Origin: Clytia hemisphaerica
Taxonomy: Eukaryota; Cnidaria; Hydrozoa; Leptothecata; Clytiidae
Direction: 5' to 3'
Assembly: GCA_902728285.1 (NCBI GenBank)
Contig: CACVBU010001102.1
Coordinates: forward strand, 744,001-808,000
Length of the DNA stretch: 64,000 nucleotides
Shown: one piece after another, positions 58,447-64,000 of the stretch
Layout of the letters: each line of letters begins with the position of its first letter
Position numbering within the stretch: the first letter of the stretch is position 1
The notes under the pieces: model-generated
What the model saw: only the letters and a program-made list of their open reading frames with translations
What the model was told of the DNA's origin: nothing
The model's database searches: none
Program-made: the position numbers and the translations under genes

Positions 58447-59415
58447 GCACGCAAGGCATAGATGGACAGCACAAGAGAAAATACTTTTAGTAAGTAAAGT
58501 TTTGATGAAATTATGATGTTTTGATATTCAGTGTTATCGTGAAATCATTTCAATAGGCAACAAGTTAAATTTAGGACAGCCAATGCCTGAAAATAGCATT
58601 AACATGAAATTGTGTGTAGCAAATTGTAGGTTAGCTGTTTTTTATATTGATTTTCATATATTGATTTTCTCTCAGACACAACAGATCTGCAACAGCTGTC
58701 TCTTCTACATGGAAATCATCCAGTAAGCTTTTTCATTATACATGTTTTTTTACAAAAATCCAAAAACTGGCTCAGAGATGCTTAGATCGAAACATTGACA
58801 AGACTGAGTAATGCTTGCAGGATGCTTATTATCATAAGCAAATTTTAGGGAAATCTTGTAAAATGTAGGCATATGTAATGCTTTGCATATCCCTAGATAT
58901 GTTTATAAGTGCAAATCTTATTAAAAAAACGTGCACCATTGTTCCATGATCATTTGTTGTGTTTACAAAGAAAGATCGTGATCAATTGTCTTGAAGTGAT
59001 TCTTCACATACAGATAGATAAGAAAATGCTTATAAGCTTTTACAATGTTTTCTCTTTCCTCAACGCAATTTGTGTAAAATGGACTTTCAGAAGCCTAAAT
59101 ATCCTGAAATAATATCTACCCTTATCGAGGGGTCGTGCATCATATATCTACTAAAGTCCGTTCCAAAAAAATTGGCAGTCTACTTAAAGTAATCTTTTCA
59201 ACGAGGTAAACTTTAATTATATCTTCAATGTATCAATGTATCAATTTTTTGAATCAGACTTTTAGGCCACTTACCTATTGTTCTTCCACAGATTATATCT
59301 TTTCTTAAAATTTTTTAGGTAGAACAAGCTGATTGGATAGAAGTGAACGAAAAGTTACGAAGCAGAGGGTTAACGCCAATTGTTTTATCAAACTTGGAAA
59401 CAACTCACAAAGAAG
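58447..59415 (+). CDS. Possible Myb/SANT-like domain gene, partial
   Basis: Three candidate exons: 58447-58489 (acceptor CTTTAG, donor GTAAGT), 58696-58722 (acceptor CAACAG, donor GTAAGC) and 59319-59415 (acceptor TTTTAG, donor GTTAGT). Joined in frame they read HARHRWTAQEKILL, LSLLHGNHP and VEQADWIEVNEKLRSRGL onward. RWTAQEKILLLSLL with a second Trp 23 residues later resembles the first two helices of a Myb/SANT DNA-binding repeat. The middle exon needs the third AG after the pyrimidine tract; the nearer AG at 58675 breaks the frame with exon 3. First and last exons were not found, so the ends are partial and the product unnamed. The short exons and AT-rich introns make this a lead rather than a firm call. 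Confidence 0.4.
58739..58936. mobile_element. Degraded MITE, copy 3 of the TACATGTTTTTT family
   Basis: TACATGTTTTTTTACAA at the left and TTAAAAAAACGTGCA at the right, with GCATATGTAATGCTTTGCAT inside as in the other copies. It lies in the long intron of the SANT-like gene. Confidence 0.5.
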
Positions 59416-59449
59416 GTTAGTGAAATTTTCGTTTCCCATTTTTTCCTCA

Positions 59450-59660
59450 GTTGAGTTAAAATCTCATAATGTCCGTCCAAGTATTTTGGGACAGCTTGAG
59501 AATTATGTTTACAATGATTACAAAAGTGGAAAATGAATCGCTAAATTAATAAGCTTGGTGAGCGCGAATAGGTGTTGAGGGCGAGGCTCCACTTTGATTG
59601 AATTTAAGGTTGGATTTTTAGGACCCTGGGATGAATTTTACACAATAGCTGTACCATTCT
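59450..59660. repeat. Diverged single copy of the 53.5-kb element core
   Basis: CAGTTGAGTTAAAATCTCAT, TTTTGGGACAGCTTGAGAA and GGATTTTTAGGACCCTGGGA correspond in order to 53540-53770. The 67-codon frame here is therefore repeat-derived. Confidence 0.55.
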
Positions 59661-61675
59661 ATATGATCACGTACAAGAAAAAAACACGAAGGAAGCGGAA
59701 GTAGCAATTGTAAAACTGAAAACAGTGCAGAAACATTACGTAATGTTCACAAAAGTGGAAATAAAAGTTGTAAAGCCACGATATTGTAATTAGAGAGGAA
59801 AGACCGACACGGTTAGAGCTCGCAGTAAAAAGTAATTCTAACCATTTTAGGAGAATTTTTGGAATAATTTTTGCTGGTAAAAAAATATCTGTTTTTTTTT
59901 CAAAATAAATAACATTAACGACAATTTATTCTTCTACATAAATTACCAAGTTTAAACCAAAAATACAACTATTTAGGAAAACTCCATAACAAAGATTGAC
60001 AAAAAGTTTATTTCCATAGTTGTGCAACTTTATGTACAACGTGCTTGTGTTTATATTCTTTGATCTAAACAATTTGCTAATGTTTATAGCAACCTCGTCT
60101 CCAGACATCCGCTAGATTTGGAAGGCTTTGATTTTAATGATACAATGGTGTTTCTCTTATGCTGGTAAAATAAAAATGATAATAGCCTAACCCTAACCAT
60201 TGCATTCTTAATGATTTGTCATGAACGCAACCTTTACCTCACTTGACTGAGTACAATTTTAACTACCTTGAGTATTGTGATTCTATATTTAATTTGAAGA
60301 TTTGGTTCGGTAATTATGCGAATTCACGAGAATTATCTTCTGTTTTTGTTTGAGAAGTAACATGACCATCCTTTTCATGCTACCTTTTGCTTTTTAATGT
60401 GACGCTGACACAGATTTACGTAGCGGTGTCATGGGTGTTTTATACTTGTCAAAGAATTGCGATATTGCGTCTTCGATATGTTGGCATTCTGTTACCTTAA
60501 AAAAGAGAATAGTTTTAAAGACAGCACCTCAAACCAATTATATATGTTATTACTATGCGTATTTCACTTTGATGATTTTTGGAATAAGAAGCGTTTTAAG
60601 TATCTTCACGAAAATTTGATTTTGTCGCTACCACAGGAGATTCAAAAGTTTCAAGTGACGTCAAAAATCGTATGGAGCCCGAGAACGAGACGAGTGGTAG
60701 AGGCTAGAGGTCGCTTCCCATTCTTTATTCGCTTGCCGAACAACACGCATGGTTTAAGTATTGCATGAATTAAATAAATCAAGCCTTCCAGTCCCGTCGC
60801 TTGAGAGTGTGACAAAAGTTGAAGATATTCTACTTTTTAAGCAGAGCTGTGAAGTTATTCTATTGTTCCTTTTATAAATGTCCAATCAGATAGAATCAAA
60901 CAAAAATACAAAAATCATTCGAATCGTTTAGATTTCGAACGCCTGGATTCGATTTTTTTTAATATTTCGTTTATATCTTTGTTTTGATCTTGTCTCAATG
61001 GAATGTGAAAAGTATATAGTGACCCATGTGCTCAAGCCGTACCAAAAAGCTGAGACTTCCCTGAGTGGGAAGCGGGATGCAACCTTTGGCCTTTTCCAGA
61101 TCTTAAAACGTTGGAAGTTGTTCTTAGGCTCGGAAGAAAATCAAAACTTACCTTAGAAAATTGATTTTGCGGATCACTATCGACTTCATAATTTCCTACG
61201 GGCGTAAATTCTAAATGTTGACAACTACCATCAATTTTCCTGAGTAAAGATGAAATAGAAAACTAGTCAGAATGAAGTGAGAAGTAAAGGCTTTCGAAAA
61301 AAGAATTTCGGTTTTATATAAACGAGAAAATGCCTTAGTCTTGACTAAGGGTAGAAAAGATTCTCCCACGTCTTTGGAAACGCCTTTGCAAAAGTAAATC
61401 AATATTTGTTTGAATAATCAAAATAACGTTGACATTGTCAGAATAACCTTTTGATGACGAAAAGGAAGTTCAAAATCACAGTAAGAAAAGAAAACAACCA
61501 AAAACTACTGAGAAATCTGATTGGTCGCATGAAAATTCAAATGATTTTGATAAGGTGGCTTCTTTACTTTCTGAGTTAGTGGATATAAAACTCCACTTTA
61601 ATTTACAATTAGAATAGGTAGCGCAAAAAGAGTGCCGTCTAAACTAGAGCTACGAGTGTACATTCATTCCGATTC
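59661..61675. other. Intergenic or intronic, no gene called
   Basis: Short frames at 60431-60768 and 61402-61211 show no family features. An exon-like segment after CACAG at 60414 (ATTTACGTAGCGGTGTCATG) could belong to the SANT-like gene but cannot be supported. Confidence 0.35.
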
Positions 61676-61985
61676 ACTTTACTTCGGATTAAATTTTGCG
61701 AGATTAAATTTCGTTTTCTGGATTTAATTTCATGAGTCAGTGTTTTGAAAGATTTCGCGTAGATTTAATTTCACAAATGAGCCTGAAAATAACTGAAAAT
61801 GACCTTTTTTTTTTGCCAAAAATGACTTTTTGACTGGTTCCTCCACCGAAAAAGAGATTTCGAAAATTTCACGTGGACTTAATTTCGCGAGTTAGCAATC
61901 TCATCGCATGACTTGATTTCGCGAAAATGGTAAAAATTCGCGAAATCGCGAAATTTAACCTCGCAAAAATTAATCCAATTAAAGT
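61676..61985. mobile_element. MITE with repeated GATTTAATTTCGCG motif
   Basis: ACTTTACTTCGGATTAAATT then TTGCGAG at the left faces CTCGCAAAAATTAATCCAAT then TAAAGT at the right. (G)ATTTAATTTC(G/A)(C/T)GA recurs about six times inside. A relative of the element at 2013-2230. Confidence 0.72.
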
Positions 61986-62606
61986 ATTTTCTGGAAAAAA
62001 GATTTCGGTTTTGATAAAAAATAAGGGTTTACCTGATTGATAAAATGTAGTTTCCATCGGGTTTCGTTTTATCATTTCGCACAAGGAACTGTCCGTGGTG
62101 TTTATCTCTCAGCAACATATTGGCTGTGATCTCGTCAATGTCGGGGTAATGGTAGTCATTGAAATCTTTATGTGAACTATGAGAATTAAAAGGAGAGAGA
62201 TGATCTTTGAAAATATAAACCTCAGGTACACTTTCAAAATGAAATGAGTATAACTATCTAATATGCGAGAGACAGTAGTAATCCAGTAGTAATCTAGTAG
62301 TAATCCATTTGGTTATTTTCAGCCGCCACCCGAGTATACCTACTTTAAATTAATATCTTTCCAACGGCATGTATCTTTTGGTCAGGCTTTTACTTTTCGA
62401 GAGTATTTGTGTTGAAATTTATTAATTTGTTCTTATTTTTTTTGGCCTTGTGTTCTTATTTCATAGGATTCGTGCATCTGTTACATATTTTCTATGCAAT
62501 TTGCAAGAGAGGAAAGGAAAGATATGTGCAGATTCCTCTAAAGACGTTGAAATTAGTTTTTCGTCCTCATTCGATTAACTTAGGAGTATAAGAGCTTTTC
62601 TTTTTT
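61986..62606. other. Intergenic, no feature recognised
   Basis: A small AGTAGTAATC repeat at about 62274-62306 (three copies). Nothing else. Confidence 0.4.
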
Positions 62607-62708
62607 GGACCTACCTGGAGGTCCTATAAATTAACCTTTGTCCGTCCGTCCGTTCGTTCGTCCGTTCGTCCGTCCGTCCGTCTGTTACCAGCTTTTCTCA
62701 AGATTGGC

Positions 62709-63920
62709 CCAAAGTTTTTATTTGACGTCAGTTAGTCAACACGCATTTTGTGCAGTTCTTCAAAAATGGTTGAAATTTAGCAAAATCAAAAACATGAACG
62801 AAAAAACCGACAAAAAGCAAGAAAAACAACCATTTGAAGAAGCTAAACAAAACCAAACATGCACTCCCACCTCCTGCTCAGATGACGATGACCAAAACCG
62901 TCTAAAATGCCGAAAATGCCACCGCATGGTACACTACGAGTGCACACAGTTACCGCTTTATCAGCTGCAAATCTTTGCCAACACTTATAACGAACAATAT
63001 CTATGTCAGAATTGCGTGCGGATAACACGATCTCTAATGAGTAAAATAGGTGAGAACTCGTATCATATGATGCAGAGGGAGATTGAGAAGAAGGACGACG
63101 TCATTAAAAAGCTCAAAAACCAGCTAGCCAAGAACCGCAGCCTTAAGAACGATATCGAAAACATCTTAACCAATAAGATGGCTGACTTTGAAATAAAAAC
63201 CAAGCAGATTATAAAAGAAGAAATAAAGCAAACGACGAATTACATAGAGAAAACATCAGAAAAAACATACGCTGAAATAACTAAGAAACACAAGGATAAT
63301 TTCAAATCAGCAGTGAGAGAACACCAACAAGAAAACAAGAATGAAGAAAGAGACATCGAATCAAGAAAACAAAATATTATTATACATGGAATGGTGGAAT
63401 TAGAGGTAGACAACAAAGAGGAACAACAGGAACAGGACAAAATAGATATTGAAGGTATACTAGGTAACATTGGCGTTCAAGATATCAAACCGTCCCACCA
63501 TCATCGCATTGGACAAAACCAAAAAGGGCTACATTGGCGTCCAATCAAGTTGATCTTAAAAAGTATAGAGGAAAAAGAACGGATAATGCAAAATCTGCAT
63601 AAGCTGAAACGATTCAATGAAATTGGTGGCTTTAGCATCACAGACGACTTCACCATCAACGAAAGAAAAATCATTAAAGATATGTGCCAAAAGGCGAAAA
63701 AAATGAATTCAAAAAATGACGATTTCGTTTGGCATGTAAGAGGAAGCCCTAGAACAAACCTTCGCCTAGTTCGAAAATCTAGGACAAAGACCAAAACAAC
63801 GTCTTCTCTTCTGTCCATATCTTCTGGCGACTGGACGACAGATGAAGAATTAGACAATTTATAAATCTAAAATTATTTCGTAGAGGTCGATAGACCTGTG
63901 AAATATAATTCTATGAATAA
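62709..63920 (+). mobile_element. ORF1-only retroelement-like insertion
   Basis: The 1.2-kb segment is absent from the two other copies of the host repeat. It holds a complete ORF1-like gene, a short 3' tail with AATTCTATGAATAAA, and no reverse transcriptase. ATTCTATG is the tail repeat known from vertebrate CR1 elements; here only one copy is present. No clear target duplication was seen, and about four host bases (CTCA) are missing at the junction. Confidence 0.6.
62794..63864 (+). CDS. LINE ORF1-like protein: PHD finger, coiled coil, RRM-like
   Basis: Intact 356 residues. The frame is open upstream to 62638, but the first ATG in it is at 62794 (AAAACATGAACG). Residues 23-74 form a C4HC3 PHD-type zinc finger: C23, C28, C39, C42, H47, C50, C71, C74. 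About 95-195 is Lys/Glu-rich helix, probably coiled coil. About 195-290 opens with RKQNIIIHGMVE and runs to IKLILKSIEEKERIMQNLHK, resembling the RNA-binding domain of LINE ORF1 proteins. The C-terminal block has the VRGSPRTNLRLVRKS pattern common to such ORF1s. PHD-containing ORF1 proteins are known in CR1-like LINEs and are thought to act as RNA-binding chaperones of the retroelement particle. No RT follows; 56 bases later the host TIR repeat resumes. Being undamaged among decayed elements, it looks young. A domesticated or captured gene is the alternative. Confidence 0.85.
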   Translation: MNEKTDKKQEKQPFEEAKQNQTCTPTSCSDDDDQNRLKCRKCHRMVHYECTQLPLYQLQIFANTYNEQYLCQNCVRITRSLMSKIGENSYHMMQREIEKKDDVIKKLKNQLAKNRSLKNDIENILTNKMADFEIKTKQIIKEEIKQTTNYIEKTSEKTYAEITKKHKDNFKSAVREHQQENKNEERDIESRKQNIIIHGMVELEVDNKEEQQEQDKIDIEGILGNIGVQDIKPSHHHRIGQNQKGLHWRPIKLILKSIEEKERIMQNLHKLKRFNEIGGFSITDDFTINERKIIKDMCQKAKKMNSKNDDFVWHVRGSPRTNLRLVRKSRTKTKTTSSLLSISSGDWTTDEELDNL

Positions 63921-64000
63921 ATTAGTTTTTTCTGATTTTTGGCACAATGACGCAAAATGGTAATGCCCAAAATGTGACGGAGCCCGATTTTCGAAAAAAA

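Larger units (their letters stand above)
62607..64000. mobile_element. GGACCTACCTG TIR element, copy interrupted by an ORF1 insertion
   Basis: It opens with GGACCTACCTGGAGGTCC, ATAAATTAACCTTTGTCCG and the (TCCG)n run exactly as at 13200. It is interrupted after CTCAAGATTGG (62708) and resumes at TTAGTTTTTTCTGATTTTTG (63922) with the internal unit GTGACGGAGCCCGATTTTCG. The right end lies beyond the window. Confidence 0.85.

Noticed and set aside
59333..59536. 67-codon + frame over the third SANT-like exon
   Set aside because: A different frame from the exon; its second half is a diverged satellite unit.
62638..62793. N-terminal extension of the ORF1-like protein
   Set aside because: The frame is open but has no ATG and is read from the (TCCG)n run of the host repeat. 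The start is taken at 62794.

Overview
This is AT-rich eukaryotic (metazoan) nuclear DNA, roughly two-thirds A+T by eye. Genes are split by GT-AG introns, there are no operons, and most of the sequence is transposon debris. The element types (Penelope-like retroelements, CR1/jockey-like LINEs, MITEs with CCCGGGGGG- and CAGTGGA-type ends, a tRNA-SINE-like piece) and the gene families suggest an invertebrate, possibly a cnidarian or another early-branching or lophotrochozoan animal. I cannot fix the species.

Genes. (1) A BNIP2/caytaxin-type BCH-domain gene runs on + from 1595 to 14970 in nine exons; spliced by eye it gives 336 residues. (2) Nested antisense in its 6.2-kb seventh intron is a two-exon gene (6819-7638, -) for a 177-residue secreted, furin-type-processed cystine-knot protein. 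(3) A four-exon cytochrome b561 gene (30952-33102, +) encodes 257 residues with all four haem histidines. (4) Three short exons at 58447-59415 (+) may encode a Myb/SANT-like domain. (5) An intact 356-residue LINE ORF1-like protein (PHD finger, coiled coil, RRM-like region) lies at 62794-63864 inside a copy of a TIR repeat that runs off the right edge.

Retroelement remains: a frameshifted CR1/jockey-like reverse transcriptase with a (TTCAA)n tail (20653-22352), a Penelope-like RT fragment (27414-28041, -) and a separate Penelope-type GIY-YIG endonuclease (43474-44037, -).

The rest is dominated by terminal-inverted-repeat elements, many delimited here to the base with target-site duplications: TA (19524-20533, 29350-30630, 46281-46761), 5 bp (51551-52160, 53256-54875), 7 bp (three copies of one family at 25351, 36598 and 45237), 8 bp (45323-45687), 9 bp (23906-24850) and a 14-bp flanking repeat (17457-19443). 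Several unrelated families share a design in which the terminal motif is repeated many times internally.

Two large arrays of an 8-bp unit (ATCTAYRY), 38204-43115 and 47930-50740, lie in opposite orientations about 4.8 kb apart. They give spurious open frames up to 933 codons. The first is interrupted by a 99-bp near-perfect hairpin whose loop has hammerhead-like motifs.
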